Shown: positions 1 to 12,471, counted from the first letter of the stretch. The stretch is DNA of 64,000 bases from Siderastrea radians (GCA_964017195.1 OZ024895.1:26887875-26951874), one strand, 5' to 3'. Notes: generated by a model not told the origin, from the letters alone. Program-made: numbers and translations.

Positions 1-71
1 AATTACTCGGCCACATATTACGTGAACATGTCAACAAACGAGCTTAATTGACCATATCAAACCTTACTGTG

Positions 72-216
72 TATTGCTTGTTCTTTTTACTGCGTAGCCA
101 GCTCGTGACATCCCTCCTTCATTTCAACTTATCTCTCTCCACGTACCGCGTCGCCAGCTCCTAATATCTCTTTTATACTTCAACTAATTTCTCTTGGCGT
201 ATGGCGTAGCGAGCTC
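72..216. repeat. Short tandem repeat, about 56-bp unit, 3 copies
   Basis: The motif GCGTMGCSAGCTC recurs at 92, 148 and 204, exactly 56 bp apart, and each copy is preceded by a pyrimidine-rich stretch (TTCAACT...TCTCT). The copies are diverged. No coding potential is seen. Confidence 0.6.
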
Positions 217-1942
217 CCAAAGTCTTACATAATTAGCTATAATTTCTAGAGCCTTTCACCGAGTTCGGTGCTCGGAGTAGACACTTCTCTCAGTAACGCT
301 TTCGATGTGACGGTGTATTCCACAGTTATGTTTATACCTAGACTTCTGATGGTAAATCAGAGTTTATCTCTATTAATTTGCATTTGCTTGTTTACTACAT
401 GTAGGTAGTAAGATTACCGTGTTCGCACAATTGCACGGGGATTCGCAACATCACTTCGTTTACGTGAATTTATTTTCCTCGACCTTTTGTCTCATCTATA
501 AAATTCTGAATGTATGTTAGGCTCAGGGCTCTCTATATTTATTCAAAAAACTTTCATGTAGCATTATGCAGGCTTTTCTTATAGAAGGGAGAGCTTATTT
601 TTATAGGATATTTATTATTTTTAGGTCTAAAATCTTTCTAACTACAATTCAGGATACTGCAACAAATCTGTGAACATAACAACAACAAACTCAACCCGTA
701 TCGGCAAGAAATAAAAGCAAGAGTAAGAAGCAGCTGACGGACCCCAACACGACAGACATGCGAAACAGTTAAATTTGTTGTATCATCAGAAGGATTTCAG
801 TGTTTGTGATTTGGGATAATTGGGATATTTGTTCGGCTTCTTGATCCATTCTTGTGTTGTTTGAGACGGCTTCCTCTTCGGTAGCAAGAGGCTCCAAACT
901 GTCATCACATGGCGCAACTTCTGCCAGTTCGCTGACTTCACCAAAAAAGCTTTGTTCTTAATCGCTCTCAAAAGAACTGGACGACAAATTCTATGGAAAA
1001 CACATCATGCCAAGCTAGAGGCTCAATTTTATTGCGCGCAGCAGGCAGGAGACTCCATTTCCATGGTAGTGACACGCTTTGTGGTCACGGGTTAATTGAG
1101 TAATTAGTTTTCACACATTCCTTTTTGCACTTCAACTGTGAGCAAAAATCTCTATCTGTCAATGTTGTTCTTTTTAGCACACAATAAAAAACAGACTTTT
1201 GTGGTTTATGTCTATTAAAAGTTAGCCACGAAAATGATAACTTGATCTCTTGTGACAGATACCTAGGAATAATGATTTTGCTGACCATCTTTGCACGAAA
1301 TGTGTTCAAGTATTTTAATGTATCTGGGCATTTATTCATCCCTTTGAATCACCATCCGATATTCTCCATTGAGTCCCAACCAACAGATTCACAATATGCA
1401 CTTCATTTTTGGCAACCAACAATGTTGAAAAAGCATTTGTTTGGATTTGTTGTCGGTGGCAGTTGGCAGCTGTGCGAAGTGAAGGTTTAAGATCTCTGGG
1501 AAGAAAATTCAGGAAAATTTCAGTGCCGGGGCCGTCGGTAAGTGTCTGAAAAATGGCCTAAACAGGGTGGCATAGAAAGGTATGTATGCAGTGTTTTTGT
1601 TGTGAACTTTCCGATGCAATATAATGAATTATTTTCTTGTCTTGTTAATTGTCTTGTCTTGTTAATTGTCTTGTCAACGTGTTTATAGAGACAAACAACG
1701 CTTGCTCATAGAAGTAAGAACACTCAGCAATCCGTCCAGAAGGATACTTATCTTCTGCAATGCAGGAAAGCAGATGCCTGAAACTCTTGTTGTAATTTTG
1801 AGAGTTTTTAATTCAATAATACTTTTGCAATATAAGCAGCATATCTCTTCATTTTCAATTAAGCGCAGGCCCTCATAAAAGCCCGCCAAAACTGGAAAGC
1901 CTGCCAAAATACTCTGGGAAGGTGCTCCTGTGAAATAATCTT
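217..1942. other. No gene recognised
   Basis: AT-rich sequence with only short, frame-incoherent ORFs. A few CTTGTCTTGTTAATTG repeats occur near 1640-1675. I see no exon with a convincing splice signal and no recognisable protein. Confidence 0.4.
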
Positions 1943-4068
1943 AACAAGGTTGCTAAACATTAATCTTTTTCCCCTAAGCTGGTTCTAGGGATTTTCTGTC
2001 CTTCAGAGAAAGCTTTCAGGTGCCGCGCCCAAGCATCTGAAGTGACAAAATCCATTTTTTGCTATAGAATAATTTTAAGGCCGCTAAATATTAAACCTTT
2101 TCCCTAAACTACCGTATTTTTTCGGTTCTAAGGCGCACCGTTTTTTTCTTGAAAGTCCATATTTCTGTCAAAAATTATCACTAAATTTGGGGTGCGTCCT
2201 ACAGACGAATATTTTCCAGCAGCAAATTCTAAAGATCTCGATTTTTCAGTATAATTATGCTATAACCAGAAACATTGTTGGTCGTTGACTTTTCTGCAAC
2301 ATTCCACTTTAATGCAAGAACATGTAATTTTCTGTAGCATCAACATTTCAGTTAAATGCGAGAACATTTAAAAGAAACTGAAGCGACAGAACGGTTTGAG
2401 AAATGACATGATAAAGCATTTTCAAAACAAAGCCATATTTGCATACAGTGCGTGCTTGAAAGCACGTGCTCAGTAACATGATACTGTCACGCACTAAACC
2501 TCGAATATTTGACAAATGCAACATCTTTTTTGTTACACAACATTGTTGGATTGTTTGAAAAAGGAAACCTACCTTCTTCATCCACCCAGTGACACTTTAA
2601 TCCTAGGGAACACCTCTATCTTAAGTTGTTGAATCGTTTTAAAGATGACTTTCAGGGCGGGTTTTACGCCATTCGCCATCACTACTCAGAGCGACAGTGA
2701 AACTTATCGCTATCGGCACCGCTTGTTCTGGGCACTTTTCTGCTCTCAGTAAATTCTAGCATTCTTGCTGTACGTTGGCAACTCGAAACAAATCAGCACT
2801 AACTGAAGATGTAAGGCATTTCAGTGTGACATTTTCAGCTTTTGTTTATGTGACAATTTCGCTTTCATTCAATTAACAGAAACCCATGTACTTGTGTTAG
2901 TGCAAATGACTGTTATTATGCTGTTGCTTACAATCTCAGTATCAGTTAGCTTATTATCAGCGAATTCAGTTGCGACTGGAATAAACTTGAGAAACATTTT
3001 TTCCAGAGTTCAGGGTACGTCTTATAACCAAGTGTTTTAGTGATATTTTCAGTTTGAAAACTTTGCATGATTGAGTTGGGAAGTTTGGGGTGCATCTTAT
3101 AGCCGAGTGCACCTTATAACCGAAAAAGTACGGTAGTTCCACGGATTTTCTGTCCCTCAGACAAAGCTTTCAGGTGCCACGCCCAAGCTTCTGAGGTCAC
3201 AAAATCCATCCTTTACTGTAGAATAATTTTAAGAAGATCACTAAACATTAATGTTTTCCTAAACTAGTTCAAGAGATTTTCTGTTCTTCAGAGAAAGCTT
3301 TCAGGTGCCACGCCCAAGCTTCTGAGGTGAGGCAAAGTCCATCTTTTGCTACAGAATAATTGAAAGGCCGCTAAGTATTAAACGTTTTCCTAAACTAGTT
3401 CTAGGGATTTTCTGTCCTTCAGAGAAAGCTTTCAGGCGCCGCACCCAAGCTTCTGAGGTGACAAAGTCCATCCTTTATGGTAGAATAATTTTAAGAAGGT
3501 CACTAAACATTAAATGTTTTTCCTAAACTAGTTCTAGGGATTTTCTGTCCCTCAGAGAAAGCTTTCAGGCACCGCGCCCAAGCTTCTGAGGTGACAAAAT
3601 CCATCCTTTACTGTAGAATTACTTTAAGAAGATCACTAAACATTAATGTCTTCCTAAACTAGTTCTAGGGATTTTCTGTCCTTCGGACAAAGTTTTCAGG
3701 TGCCGTGCCCAAGCTTCTGAGGTGACAAAATCCATCTTTTGCTATAAAATAACTTTAAGGCCGCTAAACATTAAGGGTTAAACATTAATGTTTTCTTAAA
3801 CTAGTTCTAGGGATTTTCTGTCCTTCAGAAAAAGCTTTCAGGCGCCGCGCCCAAGCTTCTGAGGTGACAAAGTCCATCTTTTGCTATAGAATAATTGAAA
3901 GGCCGCTAAATATTAAATGTTTTCCTAAAATAGTTCTAGGGATTTTCTGTCCTTCAGAGAAAGCTTTCAGGCGCTGCGCCCAAGCTTCTGAGGTGACAAA
4001 ATCCATCCTTTGCTGTAGAATAATTTTAAGAATATCACTAAACATTAAATGTCTTTCCTAAACTAGTC
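1943..4068. repeat. Tandem array of a 131-bp unit, 8 copies
   Basis: The landmark GATTTTCTGTYCYTCAG occurs at 1990, 3144, 3275, 3406, 3539, 3670, 3812 and 3941. Spacings are 131, 131, 133, 131, 142 and 129 bp, and 130 bp for the first interval once the inserted transposon (2112-3133) and its duplicated TA are removed. Each unit also has an AAGCTTYTGAGGTGA block and a TAAACTAGTTCTAGG block. The ORF at 3864-4061 only reads through repeat units and is not a gene. Confidence 0.9.
2112..3133. mobile_element. Non-autonomous DNA transposon with TA duplication (Tc1/mariner or pogo type)
   Basis: The ends are inverted: CCGTATTTTTTCGGTTCTAA on the left and, reverse-complemented, CCGTACTTTTTCGGTTATAA on the right. 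TA flanks both sides (2110-2111 and 3134-3135). Removing the element and one TA restores the normal array unit, which proves the boundaries. Subterminal GGTGCRTCTTATA-like motifs recur near both ends. There is no transposase ORF in the 1022 bp. Assignment to Tc1/mariner is inferred from the TA target only. Confidence 0.88.
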
Positions 4069-5069
4069 ACATGCCTCCAAATTAAAGATGTTAATTAAAA
4101 TAAAAAATGCGCCAATTTGAGTTTACGGCCACTTTAGCATTAACTTGGGCTTAGTATTTTACGCCTTTAAGGAATCACGTATAACCAAGTGCATTATCTT
4201 GCATACAAGGACTTTTAAATGTAAAGTAAATCGTGATTTAAGCACAGATGTATGAGGGATGAATTTGGAATTGTCTTGTTAGTGATATAACTGCAAAGAC
4301 AGAACAGTCATGTCAGACCTAACATCAATCTGAGAGAGTTTTCTTTCTCGCGTATAAACAGGCCAACAAACACGCCAAAAATTGCGCCAAAATGCTCTAC
4401 TCCGAGAGAGCCAAGAGAGAAAGCCCGCCAATATTTGAGAGTTCCTGCACTAACACATCGTCATCCCTTGACCATTCTACGCAACCGGACTTGTCTTGTT
4501 CCGAAATTTCGCTGAATACAAGCTTACTTGGAGCTTACAACAAAAGGAAAAATCAGACAAAAGGCCCATGATTCGTTAATAGTAGTTATTTCAATGATTT
4601 GTAAATAGGAGGAGCAAGCTCATAATGTTGACAAGGTTAACGTTAATGTAGTATCTAATTTGTGTTTGGAACGAACGGATATCGCTTCAATTTCGCGGCC
4701 TTGTATGTACTATTTGAATGTACAATAACGCAAAACTCGCGGCATCTATGATGTCCCTAAGATAAGTAATTCGCTAGACAAACAATTTGCAGCATATCTC
4801 ATTCCCTCGCTGTTTTTTTGTTCCAAATTGTAGATAGTACTATGAAATAACACTGCGTTTCCCTGTAGACTACGAGCAGTCTCTCTTTCCGCTCAGGGAT
4901 ACTCAAGGAAAGCGAACAAGCAAGCGAGCGTGAAATCACCTGCCACGTTGAAACGTGATGCGCGTGTCGAACCACTAGTGTAGTGAGCGATGTTTCTTGA
5001 ATCCCATTCATCACTGGTAAACTGTGCTTTGATCGTAACTAGTGTATTCTGCCAAGAGATGACAGAACA
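4069..5069. other. Intergenic or intronic DNA, repeat fragments only
   Basis: No exon is recognised. A CTACGAGCAGTCTC segment near 4868 with flanking sequence recurs near 44675, so this is part of a dispersed repeat. The next coding exon of the RhoGEF gene was looked for here and not found. Confidence 0.35.
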
Positions 5070-5456
5070 TCATTGAAAACAACTCCAAATTGGCCAGTGT
5101 AGACAGTTAGTAGAAGACATGGTTCTAGCTCTGAGCATCCATATTGTTGCTCCTTTCAAACAATGGAGTTGACAGCTAAGGTGATTATAATTGACCCCAA
5201 ATATTCCATGAATGCGGTGGAGAACGCCGCTTTCGTACTTAAATAAGGCCTCTAGCTTGTACTCTTCTCCGGCCTTTGTTGTGGCAATGGTTGAGACTTC
5301 TACATCGCAAGCAAAATTCGCGTGGTTAGAGATAAGACCGCTTCCATGAAATTTGCGGGCTTCTCTTTTGTGAACTGAGTAATGGCGGACGGCTTTAACG
5401 TGGTTTTCGGCATATATTCCTGGGCCGTGTAAGCATATATCGATTGAATTTATCAC
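5070..5456 (-). CDS. Uncharacterised 128-codon ORF
   Basis: This open frame has no ATG at its beginning (the frame opens on a GTG), so any real protein would need a spliced 5' end. The middle part (about residues 30-95) has a plausible globular composition with alternating hydrophobic and charged residues; the C-terminal 20 residues look random. It lies on the same strand as the RhoGEF exons and downstream of exon 3, but does not match the rest of a PDZ domain. It could be a transposon remnant or chance. I do not recognise it. Confidence 0.2.
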   Translation of the reverse strand: MINSIDICLHGPGIYAENHVKAVRHYSVHKREARKFHGSGLISNHANFACDVEVSTIATTKAGEEYKLEALFKYESGVLHRIHGIFGVNYNHLSCQLHCLKGATIWMLRARTMSSTNCLHWPIWSCFQ

Positions 5457-5772
5457 GATTCATAGAATATGGCATCGACTGAACATCGTAGTAGCACTTT
5501 AAGTGGCCACGTACTGTAGTGCTTGCCTGTCCAGCCAATCACTGAGCGGTGTCCCCCTTTATGCCAAATGTGTCTGGTTGTCTTTAATTGTACTTACTTA
5601 GTTAGAGACTTAAATTAATTAAGCAGAACTGTGACATTAATGTCATTCTAAAATCTTCATTTTGGAGACGTGATTTGAAATATGTGAAATAGTGGATGTG
5701 CATGACGAAGATTGAGTGAAAAACATGTCAAAGAAATGATGTAAAAGTAAAAGAATCTTAGCATGTTCTTAC

Positions 5773-5822
5773 CTTGATGATCTTATCACCAACTTGCACA
5801 CCTTGACGGTGAGCAGCTCCAC
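5773..5822 (-). CDS. ARHGEF12: ARHGEF11/12-like RhoGEF, PDZ exon 3
   Basis: Reading minus, this 50-bp exon is bounded by CATCAG upstream and GTAAGA downstream. It enters in phase 1 and leaves in phase 0. It encodes GGAAHRQGVQVGDKIIK, the helix A and following strand of a PDZ domain (GAA-x-x-GVQ-x-GDxIIK). The next expected block starts with VNG and was not found at lower coordinates, so the gene runs off the left edge or across a long intron. Confidence 0.85.
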
Positions 5823-7982
5823 CTGATGTAGACAAAACAATCATTGTTTCATTAAGGTTCTGTATTTCCATGCTACATAAACATTATCACATCAAAGAAA
5901 AAAGAAAGAAATAATAGTGTAATCCTCACTCCATGGGAAAACACTTGCTATCAAGAAAAGCATTTTTTCTTTTTTCTTTGGGGGCAGGTAAGGTCACTTC
6001 AAAACTCTTTGAGATCTGCTCTCAGGTGGTTACATCCCTCTGGAAATCCCTTGAAACCTGTTAGAGACCACTTGAAAACCCTTTGAAACCCAGAAACCTC
6101 TCAAATCCTTTCAAAAGCTGTTACATGTAACAGAACATTGCCAATCAGGGATCTGTAGTTTTGCTCAAACAACGCTTTTTTTCATGTCAAAGTAACATAT
6201 GACATTACTTGAGCTGGTCAGAATGTCTCACTGCCAACTGGCAAGATCAGAATATACTCAGAATTCAAATTTGTTACTAAAACACCTAAAGCTGAACTAC
6301 TGAACTACTTTCTACTAAACTACTTTCCCCTCAATAAAAGTACTTTACTAGATTCATTCATGGGGTAAAATAACAACATTGCTTGGCCTTTTCCTTAACT
6401 TTTTCTCGTTTAATAATACTACTTATTCCTACTATAATAACTGATTATTTGTATGCACAAATTAGCATGTGAAACATGATGAAATGCACATTACAAGGTC
6501 CCTTCAACCAAACTAGATTCTAAAATCTAGAATCTAAACTAGCACTTAAGAATGATAATACCAAAAATGATCCTAAAAGCCTTATAACCAATCTAATAAT
6601 TATACACTTTATACTCTACACGATTATCATAACATGCAAAAGCTTTCCTGAGATTGTATCTCTTTAGTGCTACTTTTTACTAATGTTTAGTGCATACAGT
6701 ATGCCAGTTTTTGAAAATGTAAATGCGTGTGAAAAAACATGAAAAATTGCTCATTATGCAGAAATTCAATTTACAGTACAGCTCAAAAGTTACCAGTTGC
6801 ATCTCATTTCACGCGCACGCATTTCGCATTGTGTGCTACCTGGCTCACGTTTGAGTTTGAGTTTGAGTTTCATAATTCCATAGCGAGTGACTTATCTTAA
6901 GTCACAATCGACTGTGAATCGACTGTGTCTGTGTCGTCAATAGAACATGAAAATCAACTGGCAAAGTTTTACAATTCACGTGCACCGCATTTACCGATTA
7001 GTTTCCCACAAACAAGTCGATTGACATTGTGTTTGAAGTTTTTGTTTACGCTTGCAACATTAGTCGCGAATGTGTTTGAGGTTTTTTTTACCAATTGACA
7101 ACTTAAAACAGAAGTCTTATGTTCGCTTCAATAAAGTAAACTGACTGAGTTTGCTATCAAGCAAGCAGTATATTTAACCTTCAGTTCACTTACAATGATG
7201 GACTACACAAATTGGCTTCACATCACAAATTTGCATAACTTCAAAAACAACTGGGGTGTGTAATTTGCAACCTGTTACTAACGCACGATGCCATCCAAAA
7301 TCAAGAATTTTCGAAGGAATTTTGTTTACTCACAGCCTATTCACACAACGCTTTCATTCACCGTAAAACTTGATTCTATTGATTCAAAACATACACACTG
7401 CAGAAATTTGACAAGCCTTTTGTTGAACAAGCAACCAAGCGGAAGTGTGGGCTTCAGATCAAAAGATCAGCAAGTTTACTTTTCTGTCTCACTTTAAACA
7501 GATCAGTGTCAAATTTAAAACGAAAACACCTGAGAGCCATGAAATATCAGTAGCTAAGTAATCCAGCAAATTTTGGCGACAAAATACGTTTTGTCACACA
7601 GCCTATCCAAGCGAAATTGAAGCCGTGTGTGCTGCGGTAATTTGTCATTTGATGAAAAATGTGGTCCAATTGATGGATCCATTGATCCAATGATCCATCA
7701 GTAAATATACAGATTTGCTTTCCATTCGTTTAATGTAACCACAGACGAAGCTTTTTAACATTTAGGTATATAAAGAATTTTCATCTACAATTGCTGTTGG
7801 TAATAATCTGATGTAAACTTACATGTGAAATTCATGCACAAGGAATTAACAAAGCAGTTCTTAGTTTTGCTCAGAATGATATCAGATATCCCTGTGCTCA
7901 ACTTCAGGTCATGATGCCATTCTTTCTCTCAATACCCCACCCACCTGGTCAACACACTGTTTACCATTATTATCTTACATAC
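5823..7982 (-). other. Intron of the RhoGEF gene
   Basis: This 2160-bp intron is bounded by GTATGT at the donor (7982-7977) and CATCAG at the acceptor. It is AT-rich with no supported gene. A small (GTTTGA)n tract lies near 6848-6876, and a short WTGATCCAT inverted cluster near 7668-7700. Confidence 0.7.
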
Positions 7983-8087
7983 CTTCTTTTACAGACTGCA
8001 CATAAACTGGATTGTCCCCTGTAACAGTCAGGCCATAACCTTTCTCATCACGTTGGATGATGACACAGTGTTGGATCAAGTGCTGGC
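7983..8087 (-). CDS. ARHGEF12: ARHGEF11/12-like RhoGEF, PDZ exon 2
   Basis: This 105-bp exon has a TTCTTTAG acceptor and a GTATGT donor and is phase 1 at both ends. It encodes the start of a PDZ domain, including CVIIQRDEKGYGLTVTGDNP and then VYVQSVKE. The GYGLTV carboxylate-binding loop is present. In animals, ARHGEF11 and ARHGEF12 (PDZ-RhoGEF and LARG) are RhoA exchange factors that bind plexin-B and other receptors through this N-terminal PDZ and also carry RGS-like, DH and PH domains. Only the PDZ part is in the window. The close match of the QxxVKE and GDNPVxVQSV segments makes ARHGEF12-like the best call, but one invertebrate gene may correspond to both vertebrate paralogues. Confidence 0.87.
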
Positions 8088-8596
8088 CTAAAGAACATCG
8101 AAATCAACATTTTATGTCACTGTCTTGAAAAAGATCAACCTCCACAGCTAAAAAATAGTTACACTGTTACAAATCCCCAAGTAACAAGCATTAAGTATTT
8201 AAGGATTTGGAAAATTTTTATCCTGATGCCAAGGCAAATTGTAACATTCAAAAAACATTTAGCATAAAGATATACCCCAATTCCTCACTGAACAAATACC
8301 CCTACATTCTTCCTGCTTTTGTTGCTCTTGCATTAAGATATACGGAGAGTAGCAATCCAGTGTTGTCATGAATATGCTTTTACACATGTATGAAGTTGTG
8401 ATGTTGACCAGTACAACAGAAAAGATATACTGCAAATGCTGGACTATATGGGGAATATCTTTGTGTTTTGTCACAAATCAACCTATTGCCACATATCAAC
8501 CTTTTTTCAGTTTCCAATTTTGTTATGGTTCCATTCAATATCGTTGCAAAATATGGCTATGAACTGATTTTACAGATTCTAAGACTTCCTGCAATA

Positions 8597-9263
8597 TAAG
8601 TAAGTAAGTAAAGTAAGTAGATAAGTAAGTAAACGGTTTAATAACAGGGTATCCACATGGTGGTTCTTCACCTGTTACTAGCTAAAAGTACTGTTACTTA
8701 CTAAAAGAATATTTACATTTAAAATATAAAATACAAAATTAAAAAGAAACAAATAAATAAATACTCTAACTTATGACTAAAAAGAATAAAATTATTATCT
8801 AATTGAATACTACTATACTGTAATAATTATAAACGTGCCAATGCATGGTTCTTAAAAAATTTAAATACACAGGACATAAAAAGACTAAAATCATCACACG
8901 TTTTAAGATTTTTGGGAAGGTTGTTAAATAAGAGGGCCGCAGTGTCCTGAAAGGTCCCTTTTTCTAAAGGAACCTGGAGTCTTATAGAATCCGAAGAGCG
9001 TAATTCTCTACATATAGACACTCGTTGTAAGTCTAAATATGAAGGCCACTGCTCAGTATGAAGTGCTTTAAAAGTTAACTTAAGCAAATTAAAAATCTCC
9101 TCTCTTCAACTGGGAGCCAATTAATTTTCAAAATGCCTCCAATATCATTTACATATCTGCCATAAACAAAACTTGCAGCAGCAAATTCAATTTTTTGAAG
9201 GCATTTCAGCAAGTACCCTGGCAAAGGTGAGTTGATAGAGTCACAATAGTCCAGCCTTGACAA
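8597..9263 (-). mobile_element. LINE (CR1/L2-like) 3' end
   Basis: Two overlapping minus-strand frames (9263-9075 and 9087-8827) give the C-terminus of a non-LTR reverse transcriptase ORF. The markers are LDYCDS, a PGYLLKCLQKIEFAAASFV segment, WLPVEERR, and a terminal LFNNLPKNL and VFKFFKNH. These match the end of CR1/L2/Jockey-type ORF2. The frame changes near 9080. A (CTTA)n tail (8597-8634 on the plus strand as TAAG) marks the 3' end. The copy is 5'-truncated and sits in the RhoGEF intron. Confidence 0.75.
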
Positions 9264-9819
9264 TACATTTTAAACATTTTAAGCATTTTAAACTGATAAT
9301 GTGAATTAGCCTTTGGAGATTTTCACAGAATTCAGGTCTTTTTGCCACAATTTTTTTGCAAAATTGCAAAATTTAAGTCTCACAAAATTTGCAGAACAAT
9401 TTTTGCAAAACTAAATTCCTGCAAAAAATTCCAAACAATAGGGTACATTGCTTGGATCACAATGTTTGCATCATGTTGCAGGGTCTATGACATTTGTGTT
9501 TGCAGTGTCTGAGGTTTGCATCACTTATTTTGCGCTTTGCATGGCTTAAGTAATCAATATTGCCATTCATGTCTTGTTGAGCACTACAAGAGTTTCTAAG
9601 GTCTAGTATAAGTCTAAAGTCCCAATCACTAGCTGTCTTTCTTACTGAAAGGTCTTCCCTTAGAGTTCTAAACTCAGTATTACTAGTGGTTTCCATTGGA
9701 AAGTGAAGTGCTGCGGGTAAAGTGCATACAGAGGAACAGTGTTTAACGGCCAAAAGTGAATTTTCTTTTATAAAGACAACAGATGGCCTCAAACACAAAT
9801 GGTGAAACGCGTGACGGAC

Positions 9820-11524
9820 AGGTGCCCGTGACGGACGTCAGTGACGCATCCGCGACACAGATGCGACGAGTACGTTTTTCCCCAAAGTCTTTGCCATGAA
9901 TGAAAGAACAGAGAACAAAGTACAATCATTTTTAGGCAAATATTTGACTCAGAAAACAACTGCTTTGCTTAAAAAAGCGTTCACTCTGATAAGAACTGTT
10001 TTACCTCAAAAAACGAATCGCTTTCAATCCTCGCTTCATCGTGTAAAACGTTTTCTTCACCTGCTTTGAAACTTCGCAGCAATCAATAAGATTTGAAGCA
10101 GGTGTATACCCCTACTAGAGTGGGTGGCATCACAACAAAATAATGAGGGGAATTCTTTGTGCAACATCAGTTATTTTTCTTTCGGATGACCGGGGCTGTT
10201 ATTGTACTGCAAAATGGGTTGCTCGGAACACTTTTTAGTTGTCTTGGATGACCAGCTGACTGCTAATTTCAAGCAATGCAATAACACCAAAGCTTAAGTG
10301 ACAGAAGGCCAAAAGCATAACAACTTAATTGACCAATAAGAGCGATAACTAGAAACTAAATAGGACTGACTGAAGATACACAATTCACTTTGATCCTTTG
10401 TTAGGTGCCCGTGACGGACGTCAGTGACGCATCCGCGACACAGATGCGACGAGTACGTTTTTCCCCAAAGTCTTTGCCATGAATGAAAGAACAGAGAACA
10501 AAGTACAATCATTTTTAGGCAAATATTTGACTCAGAAGACAACTGCTTTGCTTAAAAAAGCGTTCACTCTGATAAGAACTGTTTTACCTCAAAAAACGAA
10601 TCGCTTTCAATCCTCGCTTCATCGTGTAAAACGTTTTCTTCACCTGCTTTGAAACTCTTCACCGCCTTCGCAAAAACGTGGCTTCCTACACGAAACAGGA
10701 TTTCTCCACTATAAGTTTTCCACATCCCACTTTATCGACGGGTGAGTGTTCCTTAAGGTTCCAACGTTAAAATGGTGTGTTTTCTTTCTGAATCGATTGA
10801 CTCAGATCAATGAAATAAATACAGCAAAATGAATCCTCGATAAAACATCGAATTTAATAATACCACACAGTTCCAGGAATTGCTAGAAATATTCAGAGAA
10901 ACGTATCGGCTGCAATTCAAGATAATTTACCTTCACTTGCTTTCAAACTCTTCACAAAAACGTGGCTTTCTACACGAAACAGGCGAAACAGGATTTCTCC
11001 GGTATAAGTTTTCCACATCCCACTTTGTCCACGGTCGAGTGTTTGACAACTGCCTCGATTCGAGGGCCACGAAATCGAGGCAAATTTGGTGATAAATATA
11101 CATCCAACAACAGATCTCAAATGATTCTGGCTTCAGGCACAGGCAACCCAGGGTGGTCAGGTACGTAGCCTGAATTAGTCTGCTGCGAAGCCTGGTGGCT
11201 TCGCAGCAATCAATAAGATTTGAAGCAGGTGTATACCCCTACTAGAGTGGGTGGCATCACAACAAAATAATGAGGGGAATTCTTTGTGCAACATCAGTTA
11301 TTTTTCTTTCGGATGACCGGGGCTGTTATTGTACTGCAAAATGGGTTGCTCGGAACACTTTTTAGTTGTCTTGGATGACCAGCTGACTGCTAATTTCAAG
11401 CAATGCAATAACACCAAAGCTTAAGTGACAGAAGGCCAAAAGCATAACAACTTAATTGACCAATAAGAGCGATAACTAGAAACTAAATAGGACTGACTGA
11501 AGATACACAATTCACTTTGATCCT
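9820..11524. repeat. Segmental duplication with layout A-B-A'-C-B'
   Basis: A is 9820-10073 and A' is 10403-10656 (254 bp each). B is 10072-10397 and B' is 11199-11524 (326 bp each). Both pairs are nearly identical by eye. C (10657-11198, 542 bp) lies between A' and B' only. C itself contains a diverged internal duplication (AAAACGTGGCTTYCTACACG near 10670 and 10965). Either A-B was duplicated before C was inserted, or C was deleted from the first copy at a short CTTCG junction. Confidence 0.88.
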
Positions 11525-12419
11525 GTTGATGACTTCTGCACAGCTTGCCAAAACATCAGTTGACATCAATGACATTCCTTTTCAGGACTACACTCACATG
11601 GACGATCAGACAGAACCTACTACAATTATTTTTATGTACGTACATCACAAGCTTAAAAATAAGTATACAAGTAGTATGAGGATGGATACTCTTCTGTCAG
11701 CAGCAAAGTATGTTTCAGTAAATTACACAAAATATCCTCATGGAAACACCAAGAACAATCAACTGTTTTCAAACTTCTACCTCAAACTTATACTGCCTTT
11801 GCTGGAATGAGCTCATTCATCTAGAAAGACACACTTTTCCAAAAGACAAGGTCTGTGGATTATGAAGTCAAACTTGTATTTTCTTTTGGTGTCTAATTCC
11901 TCCGTACCAAGAAATAAGTTGATGAGCAATGAAAAGAACAGTCCACAAAATAAACTCTCAGTATATAGGTCTACATATACAAAAAAAGCAAGTGTCCAAA
12001 ATCAATCACTGATTTTTCACACATGAGCAAGGTTTTCACCTTTCAAGAGACAAAGTGTAATGCACTCTTCTTGAACGGTGACTGGTATTTTTACAGAAAG
12101 AGAAGAGATTTTTAATGCAGACATGAGATTGTTAAGTATTGAAATTCAGTCCAGCTGGAGGAGAATGAGTATATGTTAATATTAGTTGCCAAAAATGGTC
12201 AGTTTTAGATTTAGAATGATATCGTTTCTTCGACCAGAATACAATTACCAATTACCCCTGAATGGATCAAAAATCGATCAAACTTTGTCCACACAAGTGA
12301 TAATAACAAATTAGGCTAATTTAAAACTGACAAGATCAGACAATGAATTTAAGTCTCAAAATGTACAAAAATAGCCCCCTTGCAAAGAAACAGTAGGCTT
12401 AATCGTCACTTGTTCTTAC
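11525..12419 (-). other. Remainder of RhoGEF intron
   Basis: Intron between the exons at 12420-12471 and 7983-8087. A plus-strand frame to 11810 is open for 97 codons, but it begins inside the duplicated block B', has no recognisable domain and is probably chance. Confidence 0.5.
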
Positions 12420-12471
12420 CGTCCTGATTTTCCGCAGGATCCATGTCTAAACCCTCGCGAAGGGGGTCAGC
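12420..12471 (-). CDS. ARHGEF12: ARHGEF11/12-like RhoGEF, first recognised coding exon
   Basis: This exon has a TCTTGCAG acceptor and a GTAAGA donor. It contains an ATG (12444-12442) followed by MDPAENQDG, and it ends in phase 1, which fits exon 7983-8087 exactly. The frame is also open upstream of the ATG to the acceptor, so translation could begin in an earlier exon that I could not place. The ATG is therefore the likely but not the certain start. Vertebrate relatives have a longer N-terminus before the PDZ domain, so a short N-terminus here would be a lineage difference. Confidence 0.75.

Noticed and set aside
1943..4068. CRISPR-like regularly spaced repeat
   Set aside because: The whole 131-bp unit is repeated with no variable spacers; it is an ordinary tandem satellite in a eukaryotic genome.
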